Below are positions 43,885-51,639 of a stretch of 64,000 bases of DNA, one piece after another. Under the pieces are notes generated by a model. The model worked only from the letters and a program-made list of their open reading frames with translations, searched no databases and was not told the origin of the DNA. A program made the position numbers and the translations under genes. Every line of letters starts with the position of its first letter. The stretch's first letter is position 1. Source of the stretch: Flaviflagellibacter deserti (GTDB lineage: Bacteria > Pseudomonadota > Alphaproteobacteria > Rhizobiales > Methylopilaceae); the NCBI RefSeq assembly GCF_042652085.1, contig NZ_JBHSJF010000006.1, forward strand, positions 1,550,001 to 1,614,000, written 5' to 3'.

Positions 43885-44991
43885 ATGACCAAGAAATTGT
43901 TGACGGGCCTTCTGCTCGGCGCATCGCTCGCTTTCGCGGGTGCTGCCCAGGCGCAGGATATCAAGATCGTTCTTCAGGGCCCGATCACGGGCAGCGAAGC
44001 GACCTTCGGTGCGCAGATGAAGGCCGGCGCCGAGCGCGCTGTCGCCGACATCAACGCTGCCGGCGGCCTGCTCGGCAAGAAGATCGCCATCCAGATCGAA
44101 GACGACAAGTGCGACGGCACGGAATCGACCTCGGTCGCCAACCGCGTCGCCGGTTCGGGCGCATCGTTCGTCGTCGGTTCGTACTGCTCGGGCGCGTCGA
44201 TTCCGGCCTCCTCGGTTTACGCCGAGTCCGGCATCGTCCAGATCTCGCCGGCTTCGACCAACCCGAAGTTCACCGACCAGCGCCCCGGCCCCGGCATCTA
44301 CCGCGTCTGTGGTCGTGACGACCAGCAGGGCCCGGCCGCCGCGAAGTTCATCCAGTCCAAATTCCCGGGCAAGAAGATCGCCTTCCTGAACGACAAGTCG
44401 CCCTACGGCGAAGGTCTCGCGATGGAAGCCCAGAAGGCCTACGAGGCCGCCGGCGGCAAGCCGGTCCTCGTCGACGCGTTCAACAAGGGCGACACCGACT
44501 TCTCGGCCCTGGTCTCGAAGCTGAAGGCCGCGGGCGCGGATCTCGTCTATGCCGGCACCTACCACACCGAAGCCGGCAACCTCGTGAAGCAGCTTCGCCA
44601 GCAGGGCGTGAAGGCTCCGGTCATGGCCGGCGACGCGCTCGTCAGCGAAGAGTTCTGGACCATCGCCGGCAAGGACGGTGAAGGCACGCTGATGACCTTC
44701 TCGCCGGACCCGGCCAAGAACGCCGCGAACGCCGAGATCGTGAAGAAGTTCGAAGCCGCCGGCGTGAAGCCGGAAGGCTACGTCCTCTACACCTACGCCG
44801 CTGTTCAGGCATGGGCCGAGGCCGTGAAGACCGCGAAGTCGACCGAAGCTCCGGCCGTGATCAAGGCGCTCGACTCGGGCTCGTTCAAGACCGTCATCGG
44901 CGACGTCAAGTTCGACGCCAAGGGCGATGTCACCCTGCCGGGCTACGTCGTCTACGAGTGGAAGGATGGCAAGTACGATTACGTGAACTAA
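43885..44991 (+). CDS. livK: Branched-chain amino-acid ABC transporter substrate-binding protein
   Basis: A 368-residue periplasmic protein with signal peptide MTKKLLTGLLLGASLAFAGAAQAQ. The mature part is a Leu/Ile/Val-binding (type 1 periplasmic) fold: DIKIVLQGPITGSEATFGAQMKAGAERAVADINAAGGLLGKK is the family start, and GSYCSGASIPASSVYAESG lines the ligand cleft. GGAGAGG precedes the ATG at 43885. An intrinsic terminator closes the operon, so livHMGF, the DUF6867 gene and livK form one unit. Confidence 0.95.
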   Translation: MTKKLLTGLLLGASLAFAGAAQAQDIKIVLQGPITGSEATFGAQMKAGAERAVADINAAGGLLGKKIAIQIEDDKCDGTESTSVANRVAGSGASFVVGSYCSGASIPASSVYAESGIVQISPASTNPKFTDQRPGPGIYRVCGRDDQQGPAAAKFIQSKFPGKKIAFLNDKSPYGEGLAMEAQKAYEAAGGKPVLVDAFNKGDTDFSALVSKLKAAGADLVYAGTYHTEAGNLVKQLRQQGVKAPVMAGDALVSEEFWTIAGKDGEGTLMTFSPDPAKNAANAEIVKKFEAAGVKPEGYVLYTYAAVQAWAEAVKTAKSTEAPAVIKALDSGSFKTVIGDVKFDAKGDVTLPGYVVYEWKDGKYDYVN

Positions 44992-45012
44992 TCGTCGGCC
45001 TCTGAATGACAG

Positions 45013-45044
45013 AGCCCGCTCCGGGAAACCGGGGCGGGCTTTTT
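45013..45044 (+). terminator. Terminator of the liv operon
   Basis: AGCCCGCTCCGG (45013-45024) pairs with CCGGGGCGGGCT (45029-45040) around GAAA with one G-T pair, and ends in TTTTT. It lies 22 nt after the livK stop. Confidence 0.92.
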
Positions 45045-45076
45045 GTTGCCTTCTCCCAACGAGGGAGAGGGTAAGA

Positions 45077-45808
45077 TCACCCCAGTTTTCCAAGCACCGG
45101 GAACGTCTCCAGCAGCCAGAATGAAAACCGGGTGATCCAACCCGTCAGGAAGGCGATCCCGACGAGGATCAGCAGAAAGCCGATCACCTGCTCCACCCGA
45201 CCGAGATGGCGGCGGAAGCGGCCGAGAAACTGGGAGAAGGGCCCCATCGCCAGGGCCGCCAGCAGAAATGGCAGGCCGAGCCCCGCCGCATAGATCGCAA
45301 GCAGTCCAGCTCCTCGGGTCACCGTCGCCTCGCCTGCCGCGACCGTCAGCACCGCCGCGAGAACCGGCCCGATACACGGCGTCCAGCCGAAGCCGAAGGC
45401 CAGGCCCATCGGATAGCCGCCCCAGATCCCGACCGGCTTGGCCGGGTTGAAGCGGGCCTCGCGGTAAAGAAACCCGATCCTGAACACACCGAGGAAGTGC
45501 AGACCCATGACGATGATGCCGATGCCGGCCGCCATCGTCAGCCAGGCGAGATGCTGACGGATGAGGCCGCCGAACACCGAGGCCGTCGCGCCCAACGCGA
45601 CGAACACCGTGCCGAAACCAAGGACGAACAGCAGCGCCGTCGCCAGAGTGCGGAGCAGCACCGCTCTCCCCGGCCGCTTCGCCTGGAGCTCCTCCAGCGA
45701 AGTGCCCGCGAGATAGGACAGATAGGCCGGCACGAGCGGCAGCACGCAGGGCGTGAGGAAACTCAGCATGCCGGCAAGGAAGACGGCGGGAAGCGTGATC
45801 TCGTGCAT
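45077..45808 (-). CDS. ccdA: Cytochrome c biogenesis / thiol transporter CcdA
   Basis: A 243-residue inner-membrane protein with six hydrophobic segments that carries electrons from cytoplasmic thioredoxin to periplasmic thiol proteins for cytochrome c maturation. AGMLSFLTPCVLPLVPAYLSYLAG contains the first conserved Cys-Val-Leu-Pro site; GFGWTPCIGPVLAAVL holds the second (Pro-Cys-Ile-Gly-Pro). Both active cysteines are present. No ccm genes are adjacent. Confidence 0.93.
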   Translation of the reverse strand: MHEITLPAVFLAGMLSFLTPCVLPLVPAYLSYLAGTSLEELQAKRPGRAVLLRTLATALLFVLGFGTVFVALGATASVFGGLIRQHLAWLTMAAGIGIIVMGLHFLGVFRIGFLYREARFNPAKPVGIWGGYPMGLAFGFGWTPCIGPVLAAVLTVAAGEATVTRGAGLLAIYAAGLGLPFLLAALAMGPFSQFLGRFRRHLGRVEQVIGFLLILVGIAFLTGWITRFSFWLLETFPVLGKLG

Positions 45809-45883
45809 GGCGTGGTTCTAGTCCCGCGCAGGGAGAGGCGCCAGCGCTGCCTTGTCCCACCACCCCATACCCTCTCTGCTCTC

Positions 45884-45958
45884 ATGCCCGGGCCCGACCC
45901 GGGCATCCAGAGCCAAGCAACGGGCAGCTGGCTGGATTGCCGGGTCAAGCCCGGCAAT
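45884..45958. repeat. Dispersed palindromic repeat
   Basis: Two neighbouring hairpins: ATGCCCGGG/CCCGGGCAT (45884-45906, 5-nt loop) and ATTGCCGGG/CCCGGCAAT (45936-45958, 5-nt loop), separated by CCAGAGCCAAGC. The pattern is typical of small dispersed palindromes in Hyphomicrobiales genomes. It lies in the ccdA leader region, at the left end of the 669-nt gap before ettA. Confidence 0.7.
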
Positions 45959-46009
45959 GACGGAGAGACTTGACAATATTCCTATCATGTGCTTATCCTC
46001 CCGTCATCT

Positions 46010-46350
46010 TCACCCTGCGAGGGGCGCTTGCCAGGTACCGGCCGGCCGGCGCGGGATGAGGAGCGGCGCCTGCGGGCGGGGTCCGGAACCCCGCTCCCGG
46101 GAGGCCGGAGGATGTAGGACGACCGAGAAGGTCGTCTGACGCGCGGGCCCGTCGGGCACCATGACCCGTCCGTGCCATGCACTGGGGACGAGCCGTGGTC
46201 TTCGAAGGCTCTCAAACCTTCGACGGCCATCGGCCGTGGAAGCGCCCGCCTCCTCCGACTTAACCGCCGTGCGTGGGATGCGGATCGCGTCAACACACAA
46301 ACCATTCAGAGGATGCGACCGCATCCCCCGCCCCTCCGAGGGGCGATCTT
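46010..46350 (+). ncRNA. Hairpin-rich, possibly structured RNA leader of ettA
   Basis: Six strong stems lie in order before ettA: 46076-46094 (GCGGGGT/ACCCCGC), 46118-46136 (GACGACC/GGTCGTC), 46202-46223 (TCGAAGG/CCTTCGA), 46223-46237 (ACGGCC/GGCCGT), 46311-46326 (GGATGC/GCATCC) and 46330-46344 (GCCCCT/AGGGGC). Long purine-rich single strands join them. No protein start in the region looks real, although a frame from 46172 runs in phase into ettA. I cannot assign a known RNA family. It could be a cis leader, a free small RNA, or a degenerated repeat. Confidence 0.4.
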
Positions 46351-46477
46351 TCCGACATCGTTGTTTTGGGCAGGCGAGGATGAAGCGCGCCCATCTTGCC
46401 CTTGCCCGTCCCCGCTCCGCCCTCTAGAACAACGCCAAAATCCCAGTCCCAGCAAAAATATCCGGAGCGCGGCCGCC

Positions 46478-48130
46478 ATGGCACGTCAGTTCATCTACCA
46501 CATGAGTGGCCTGTCGAAGACCTATCCGGGCGGCAAGAAGGTCCTCGAGAACGTTCACCTCTCCTTCTATCCGGACGCCAAGATCGGCGTGCTCGGCGTC
46601 AACGGCTCCGGCAAGTCGAGCCTGCTGCGCATCATGGCCGGCATCGACAAGGAGTTTAACGGCGAGGCTTGGGCCGCACAGGGCGCCAAGGTCGGCTACC
46701 TGCCGCAGGAACCGCACCTCGATCCTTCGCTGACGGTCCGCCAGAACGTCATGCTCGGCGTCGCCGAGAAGCAGGCGATCCTCGACCGCTACAACGATCT
46801 CGCGGTGAACTATTCCGACGAGACCGCGGACGAGATGACCAAGCTGCAGGACGAGATCGAGGCTCAGGGCCTCTGGGATCTCGATGCCCGCGTCGACCAG
46901 GCAATGGAGGCGCTCCGCTGCCCGCCGGACGACGCGGATCCGAACAATCTCTCAGGCGGTGAGCGCCGCCGCGTTGCCCTCTGCAAGCTCCTGCTCGAAC
47001 AGCCGGACCTGCTCCTCCTCGACGAACCGACCAACCATCTCGACGCCGAGACGACGCAGTGGCTGGAGAACCACCTCCGCAACTATCCGGGCGCGATCCT
47101 GATCGTCACCCACGATCGCTATTTCCTGGACAACGTCACGAGCTGGATCCTCGAACTCGACCGCGGCCGCGGCATTCCCTACGAGGGCAATTACTCCTCA
47201 TGGCTCGGCCAGAAGCAGAAGCGCCTCGCCCAGGAGGCCAGTGAAGACAGCGCCCGCCAGCGCGCCCTCGCCGCCGAGTCCGAATGGATTTCCGCCTCGC
47301 CCAAGGCCCGTCAGGCCAAGAGCAAGGCGCGCATCCAGCGTTATGATGAACTGGTCAAGAAGGCTGCCGACAAGGCGCCGGGCACGGCGCAGATCGTCAT
47401 TCCCGTCGCCGAGCGCCTGGGCAACAACGTGGTCGATTTCACCGGCCTCACCAAGGGCTTCGCCGACCGCCTGCTGATCGATGACCTCACCTTCAAGCTG
47501 CCGCCCGGCGGCATTGTCGGCGTCATCGGCCCGAACGGCGCCGGCAAGACCACGCTCTTCCGCATGCTCACCGGTCAGGAAACGCCGGATGCCGGAAAGA
47601 TCGAAATCGGCGAGAGCGTGCAACTCGGCTATGTCGATCAGTCGCGCGACGCGCTCGATCCCAACAAGAACGTCTGGGAAGAGATCTCCGGCGGCAACGA
47701 CATCATCTACCTCGGCAAGAAAGAGGTGAACTCGCGCGCCTACACCTCGGCCTTCAACTTCAAGGGCTCCGACCAGCAGAAGAAGGTCGGCCAGCTCTCG
47801 GGTGGTGAGCGCAACCGCGTCCATCTCGCCAAGATGCTGAAGTCGGGCGCAAACGTCCTTCTCCTCGACGAGCCGACCAACGACCTCGACGTCGAGACGC
47901 TCCGCGCACTCGAAGAAGCGCTGGAAGATTTCGCCGGCTGCGCCGTGGTCATCAGCCATGATCGCATGTTCCTCGACCGTATTGCGACGCACATGCTGGC
48001 CTTCGAGGGCGACAGCCATGTCGAATGGTTCGAGGGCAATTTCCAGGACTACGAGGAAGACAAGAAGCGTCGCCTCGGTCCCGATGCCGTCGAGCCGAAA
48101 CGGCTGAAGTACAAGAAGTTCAGCCGCTGA
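46478..48130 (+). CDS. ettA: Energy-dependent translational throttle protein EttA
   Basis: A 550-residue ABC-F ATPase that binds the ribosomal E site and gates the first elongation step according to ATP/ADP. The two ATPase cores have Walker A GVNGSGKSSLLRIM and GPNGAGKTTLFRML, signatures LSGGERRRVAL and LSGGERNRVHL, and Walker B LLLLDEPTNHLD and VLLLDEPTNDLD. The linker between them (about 240-320) carries the P-site tRNA interaction motif. MARQFIYHMSGLSKTYPGGKKVL is the exact EttA start, with GGAGCG upstream. In-frame sequence upstream to 46172 is not protein-like. Confidence 0.96.
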   Translation: MARQFIYHMSGLSKTYPGGKKVLENVHLSFYPDAKIGVLGVNGSGKSSLLRIMAGIDKEFNGEAWAAQGAKVGYLPQEPHLDPSLTVRQNVMLGVAEKQAILDRYNDLAVNYSDETADEMTKLQDEIEAQGLWDLDARVDQAMEALRCPPDDADPNNLSGGERRRVALCKLLLEQPDLLLLDEPTNHLDAETTQWLENHLRNYPGAILIVTHDRYFLDNVTSWILELDRGRGIPYEGNYSSWLGQKQKRLAQEASEDSARQRALAAESEWISASPKARQAKSKARIQRYDELVKKAADKAPGTAQIVIPVAERLGNNVVDFTGLTKGFADRLLIDDLTFKLPPGGIVGVIGPNGAGKTTLFRMLTGQETPDAGKIEIGESVQLGYVDQSRDALDPNKNVWEEISGGNDIIYLGKKEVNSRAYTSAFNFKGSDQQKKVGQLSGGERNRVHLAKMLKSGANVLLLDEPTNDLDVETLRALEEALEDFAGCAVVISHDRMFLDRIATHMLAFEGDSHVEWFEGNFQDYEEDKKRRLGPDAVEPKRLKYKKFSR

Positions 48131-48321
48131 CGGCCGTCTGTTTCCGTGCCCTTCGCGGCGCGGAAGCCACGCGAAAAACCTGTTCACCGCGTCGCGGCAA
48201 AAATGATTTGTTGGCGATTGCTGCCCATTATTGCGCGCATCCTTTAGGTTCCCTTGGAACTCACCCAGTCGGAGTGTAGTTTCCAGCACAGGGGAACGCG
48301 CAATAAACGAGGCAAGCAGCT

Positions 48322-48972
48322 ATGGCCGGTGAACGATCACTGTGGGAGCGTGTCAAGGAAACACTCCTGAAATGGGGTGATGACGATCGCGTGCAGGGCC
48401 TGGTGAAGAAGGCCCAGGCGACCGTCAACGAAGTCGCGGACAGCATCACCCACTCGAAGTCGGAACCCGCGCCGAAGAAGGCGACCACCGTCCGCAAGGC
48501 CGCGCCGAAGTCGACCGCCCGCCGCGCACCGCCGAAGGCAAGCACGACCAAGGCCCGCAGCGCCGCCAAGTCCACAGCGGCACCGAAGACCGCCAAGGCT
48601 CCGGCCGCGAAGGCCGCCAAGCCCAAGCCGCCTGCGAAGCCGAAGGCGCCAGCGAAGGCGGCCAGTTCCTCGGCCGCTTCAGCAGCCGCGAAAGCGCCTG
48701 CCGCCAAGAAGCCCGCCACGAAAAAGCCTGCGGCTTCGAAGACCGCCGCCTCTTCCAGCGCATCGGCCATCAGCTCCGCTTCCGCAAAGCCGGCGGTTGC
48801 CAAACCAGCGGCAACGCCGAAAGCAGCGAAGCCTGCCGCTCCGAAGGCCACCACTCCAAAGACTACGACGCCCAAGACCCCAGCCAAGCGCACCGCACCG
48901 AAGAAGCCTGCCCCCGCGAAGCCCGGGCCGGCCGAAGACGGCGGTTCAGAACCCGGTCCGGCCGCTTCCTAA
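48322..48972 (+). CDS. Histone H1-like Ala/Lys-rich protein
   Basis: A 216-residue protein. The first 45 residues form a short folded part (GERSLWERVKETLLKWGDDDRVQGLVKKAQATVNEV). The rest is low-complexity Ala/Lys/Pro repeats (KAAPKS, KAPAAKAAKPKPPAKPK, TPKTTTPKTPAKR), resembling eukaryotic histone H1 tails and bacterial Hc1/AlgP-like proteins. Binding to DNA or polyphosphate is the likely role, by composition only. Slippage in the repeats could alter its length between strains. It ends 61 nt before the ArsR-type gene. Confidence 0.75.
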   Translation: MAGERSLWERVKETLLKWGDDDRVQGLVKKAQATVNEVADSITHSKSEPAPKKATTVRKAAPKSTARRAPPKASTTKARSAAKSTAAPKTAKAPAAKAAKPKPPAKPKAPAKAASSSAASAAAKAPAAKKPATKKPAASKTAASSSASAISSASAKPAVAKPAATPKAAKPAAPKATTPKTTTPKTPAKRTAPKKPAPAKPGPAEDGGSEPGPAAS

Positions 48973-48984
48973 ATTAACGACTGA

Positions 48985-49004
48985 GCCGCAAGGCATCTTG
49001 CGGC
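48985..49004 (+). terminator. Possible hairpin terminator
   Basis: GCCGCAAG (48985-48992) and CTTGCGGC (48997-49004) form a perfect 8-bp stem around GCAT, 12 nt after the AK-rich gene. No T-tract follows, so termination is uncertain; it sits just before the operator of the next gene. Confidence 0.4.
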
Positions 49005-49018
49005 GCTGAGCCAGACGG

Positions 49019-49036
49019 CATAAAGATATCTTTATG
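49019..49036. promoter_or_regulatory. 18-bp perfect palindrome overlapping the arsR-type start codon
   Basis: CATAAAGATATCTTTATG is an exact palindrome whose last three bases are the ATG of the next gene. AT-rich inverted repeats of this kind are typical ArsR-family operators. A protein bound here would block its own gene and the coupled metF. Confidence 0.75.
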
Positions 49037-50053
49037 TCCGAACGTGAATCGAGGCAGTTCCCGCTGCCTCCTCTTCTTTCCGTGCTCCGCGCCGCCGGCG
49101 AAGAGACGCGCTTGCGTATCCTTGCGTTGCTCGCGCAGGGCGAGCTTAACGTTTCCGACCTCACCGACATTCTCGGCCAGTCGCAGCCACGCATCTCGCG
49201 CCACCTCAAGCTCCTTGTCGAGGCCGGTCTGGTTGAGCGCCAGCGCGAAGGTAGCTGGGCTTTCTTTCGGCTGACCGACAGCGAGCCCGCCTCCGGCGTC
49301 GCGCAGGCAGTTCTGCAGCGTCTGGATCGGGGCGACCATGATCTCGCCCGCGACCGTGAACGGCTCGCCGAGGTGCGTTCGTCGAGCGCGGAAAAGGCTG
49401 CCGCCTATTTCTCGCAACACGCCGACAATTGGGAAAACATCCGCGCTCTGCATGTCGAGGAGACGGCAGTCGAAGCGGCGATCCGCGTCGCGGTTGGTAG
49501 CAAACCCATCCATGCGATGCTCGACATCGGCACCGGCACCGGCCGCATCATCGAGTTGCTCGGCCCGCAGGCGACAAGGTCCGTCGGCGTCGATGCCTCG
49601 CTCGACATGCTGTCGGTCGCGCGCGCCAATCTCGCGCACAAGGGTCTGCTTTCGGCTCAGCTTCGGCAGGGTGACGTCTATGCCCTGCCCGTCCCGCCGC
49701 AGAGTTTCGACCTCGTCGTCATCCATCAGGTCCTGCACTTCCTCGACGAGCCGGCGCGCGCCATCCGCGAAGCGGCCCGAGCGCTGTCGCCGGGCGGCCG
49801 CCTGCTCATCGTCGACTTCGCGCCGCATGAGCTCGAATTTCTGCGCGACCAGCACGCCCATCGCCGCCTCGGTTTCGCCCCGGATCAGGTCGAGAACTGG
49901 CTGCGCCAGGCGGGTCTGGAGCCCGTGCAGCATCACGACCTCGCGGCTCCGGGAGGCGAGCCCGACAAGTTGACCGTGTCGATCTGGCTCGCACGCGATC
50001 CGCGCATCATCACCGATATCCCACTCACAGACACCGGCCGGGCCGTGGCATGA
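49034..50053 (+). CDS. ArsR-family regulator fused to SAM-dependent methyltransferase
   Basis: A 339-residue fusion. Residues about 10-95 are an ArsR winged helix (VLRAAGEETRLRILALLAQGELNVSDLTDILGQSQPRISRHLKLLVEAGLVERQ). No metal-binding CVC site is visible. From about 155, a class I methyltransferase core follows: AMLDIGTGTGRIIELLG (residue 162 on), SVGVDASLDML and LVVIHQVLHFLDEPARAIREAARALSPGG. The fusion is known in alphaproteobacteria beside metF. Here the SAM-binding domain probably senses SAM or SAH rather than methylating. It is coupled to metF by ATGA. Confidence 0.85.
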   Translation: MSERESRQFPLPPLLSVLRAAGEETRLRILALLAQGELNVSDLTDILGQSQPRISRHLKLLVEAGLVERQREGSWAFFRLTDSEPASGVAQAVLQRLDRGDHDLARDRERLAEVRSSSAEKAAAYFSQHADNWENIRALHVEETAVEAAIRVAVGSKPIHAMLDIGTGTGRIIELLGPQATRSVGVDASLDMLSVARANLAHKGLLSAQLRQGDVYALPVPPQSFDLVVIHQVLHFLDEPARAIREAARALSPGGRLLIVDFAPHELEFLRDQHAHRRLGFAPDQVENWLRQAGLEPVQHHDLAAPGGEPDKLTVSIWLARDPRIITDIPLTDTGRAVA

Positions 50054-50964
50054 CAAACAACAACAACGACAGCGAACGCCTGAGCCGCCGCGAGGATCAC
50101 AGCAAGATCGGCGTCTCATTCGAGTTCTTTCCGCCCAAAACGGCGGAGGCCGAGGTCAGCCTGTGGGCGTCGATCGGCAAACTGCTTCCGCTCGCCCCGC
50201 GTTTCGTGTCGGTGACGTATGGGGCGGGCGGTTCGACGCGCGAGCGTACGCACCAGACCGTCACGCGCCTCGTGCGCGAAACCGAAACGCCACCCGCAGC
50301 GCACCTCACCTGCGTCGCCGCGACCCGCGAAGAGATCGACGACGTCGCCCGCGCCTATTGGGAGGCCGGTGTCCGCCACATCGTCGCGCTACGCGGCGAC
50401 CCGCCGGCTGGTATCGGCGCGCATTACGAGCCGCATCCCGGCGGCTATGCCTATTCGAACGATCTCGTCGCCGGCCTGAAAGACATCGCCGGGTTCGAGG
50501 TCTCGGTCGCCGCCTATCCGGAAAAGCATCCGGAGAGCCCGTCGATCGACGCCGATATCGATGCGTTGAAGGCAAAGGTCGATGCCGGCGCCGACCGTGC
50601 GATCACCCAGTTCTTCTTCGACAACGATACTTATGAGCGCTACGTCGAGCGCGTCCGCAAGGCCGGGATCGAAATCCCGATCGTGCCGGGCATCGTCCCG
50701 GTGCACTCGTTCAAGGCCGTCTCGAATTTCGCGAGCCGCGCAGGCGCAAGCGTGCCGGCATGGTTGGCGCAGCGCTTCGACGGGCTGGAGGACGATCCCG
50801 CAACCCGTCAGCTGGTCGCGTCGGCCGTGGCGGCGGAACAGGTGCTCGACCTCGTCGATCGCGGCATCACCGACTTCCACTTCTACACGATGAATCGGGC
50901 CGATCTCGTCTACGCGATCTGCCATCTGCTGGGCCTGCGCCCCAAGGTCGAGGAAGCGGCATAG
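50050..50964 (+). CDS. metF: 5,10-Methylenetetrahydrofolate reductase
   Basis: Reduces 5,10-methylene- to 5-methyl-tetrahydrofolate for methionine synthesis, FAD-dependent. SFEFFPPKTAEAEVSLWASI is the family start, with the catalytic Glu in EFFPPK; VSVTYGAGGST and IVALRGDPP bind FAD, and AITQFFFDNDTY is the C-terminal barrel motif. The 304-residue length is standard for the bacterial enzyme. The start overlaps the regulator stop, so both come from one promoter. Confidence 0.96.
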   Translation: MTNNNNDSERLSRREDHSKIGVSFEFFPPKTAEAEVSLWASIGKLLPLAPRFVSVTYGAGGSTRERTHQTVTRLVRETETPPAAHLTCVAATREEIDDVARAYWEAGVRHIVALRGDPPAGIGAHYEPHPGGYAYSNDLVAGLKDIAGFEVSVAAYPEKHPESPSIDADIDALKAKVDAGADRAITQFFFDNDTYERYVERVRKAGIEIPIVPGIVPVHSFKAVSNFASRAGASVPAWLAQRFDGLEDDPATRQLVASAVAAEQVLDLVDRGITDFHFYTMNRADLVYAICHLLGLRPKVEEAA

Positions 50965-51108
50965 TTCCCCTCTCCTGCGAAGCGGGAGAGGGTCGAGTCT
51001 CGGTCACGCGCCCCCGGGTGAGGGCAGGCACGATGTATCCACCGTCATGCTCCGGCCTGACCGGAGGATCCACTCACGGGCGCCCTATCGATCCTCCGGT
51101 CAGGCCGG
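50965..51108. repeat. Palindromic repeats, including a perfect 19-bp inverted repeat
   Basis: The spacer after metF begins with CCCCTCTCCTGCGAAGCGGGAGAGGG, a copy of the arm seen at 23830. It then has a second, unrelated element: CCGGCCTGACCGGAGGATC (51052-51070) and its exact reverse complement (51090-51108) around a 19-nt centre. The right arm of this second element lies inside the 3' end of the GNAT gene. Confidence 0.8.
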
Positions 51109-51637
51109 ACGACGACGAACCAGCCTTCAGCCGATAGAGCACATGCGGCAGCCCTGCCCGCTCGATCGGCTTCTCGAAGGTGAAGCCGCACCTCACCATC
51201 ACCGCTTCCGACCGCGTATTGTCGGTCAGCGCGAAGGCGACGATGTCGGTGAGGCCGAGATTCTCAAAGCCGAGCTGGGTCGCGAGTTTGCCGATCGCGG
51301 TCGCGCAGCCTTGCCCCCATTTTTCCGGCACCAGCGTGTAAGCGAGCTCTACCGCCTCCTCGCCATCGACCTCGGTGCGGCGGATGCCGCCCCAGCCGGC
51401 GAAATCGCCAGTCTCCAGATCACGGAAGAACCACATGCCGTAGCTGTGCTCGCGCCAATGCGCGCGCTCGCGGCCAATGAACGCTTTCGCCGCCCGCGGC
51501 GGGCGCACGCCGCCAAGCGTCCTCATCACCCGCTCGTCGCCGAACACCTGTTCGATTCCGGTGAGGTGACCTTCATGCGGCACGTCGCCGAACAGGCCGG
51601 CGACTTCCACCATTGTCGGAAAAAGAAGGCTCAGCAT
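51074..51637 (-). CDS. GNAT-family acetyltransferase (RimJ/RimL-like)
   Basis: A 187-residue GNAT enzyme. YGMWFFRDLETGDFAGWGGIRR is the central sheet, and VELAYTLVPEKWGQGCATAIGKLATQ includes the acetyl-CoA pyrophosphate loop (Q/RxxGxA type). NTRSEAVMVRCGFTFEKP completes the fold. Substrate unknown. The last 15 or so residues (GSSSSGLTGGSIGRP) are encoded by one arm of the palindromic element, so the natural end was extended by repeat insertion. The start at 51637 gives a 2-nt gap after the murI stop. Confidence 0.85.
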   Translation of the reverse strand: MLSLLFPTMVEVAGLFGDVPHEGHLTGIEQVFGDERVMRTLGGVRPPRAAKAFIGRERAHWREHSYGMWFFRDLETGDFAGWGGIRRTEVDGEEAVELAYTLVPEKWGQGCATAIGKLATQLGFENLGLTDIVAFALTDNTRSEAVMVRCGFTFEKPIERAGLPHVLYRLKAGSSSSGLTGGSIGRP

Positions 51638-51639
51638 GC

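Noticed and set aside
46172..46477. N-terminal extension of EttA by about 100 residues
   Set aside because: The known EttA start MARQFIYHMSGLSKTYPGGKK is at 46478; the upstream residues are codon-poor, cross hairpins, and have no homology-like pattern.
49034..50053. Arsenic-resistance regulator
   Set aside because: The ArsR fold alone is not proof: no arsenic-binding Cys motif, no ars genes, and the partner gene is metF.
50965..51073. SAM or other riboswitch near metF
   Set aside because: The sequence beside metF is palindromic repeat lying after the gene, and the leader of the operon is too short for a known riboswitch.
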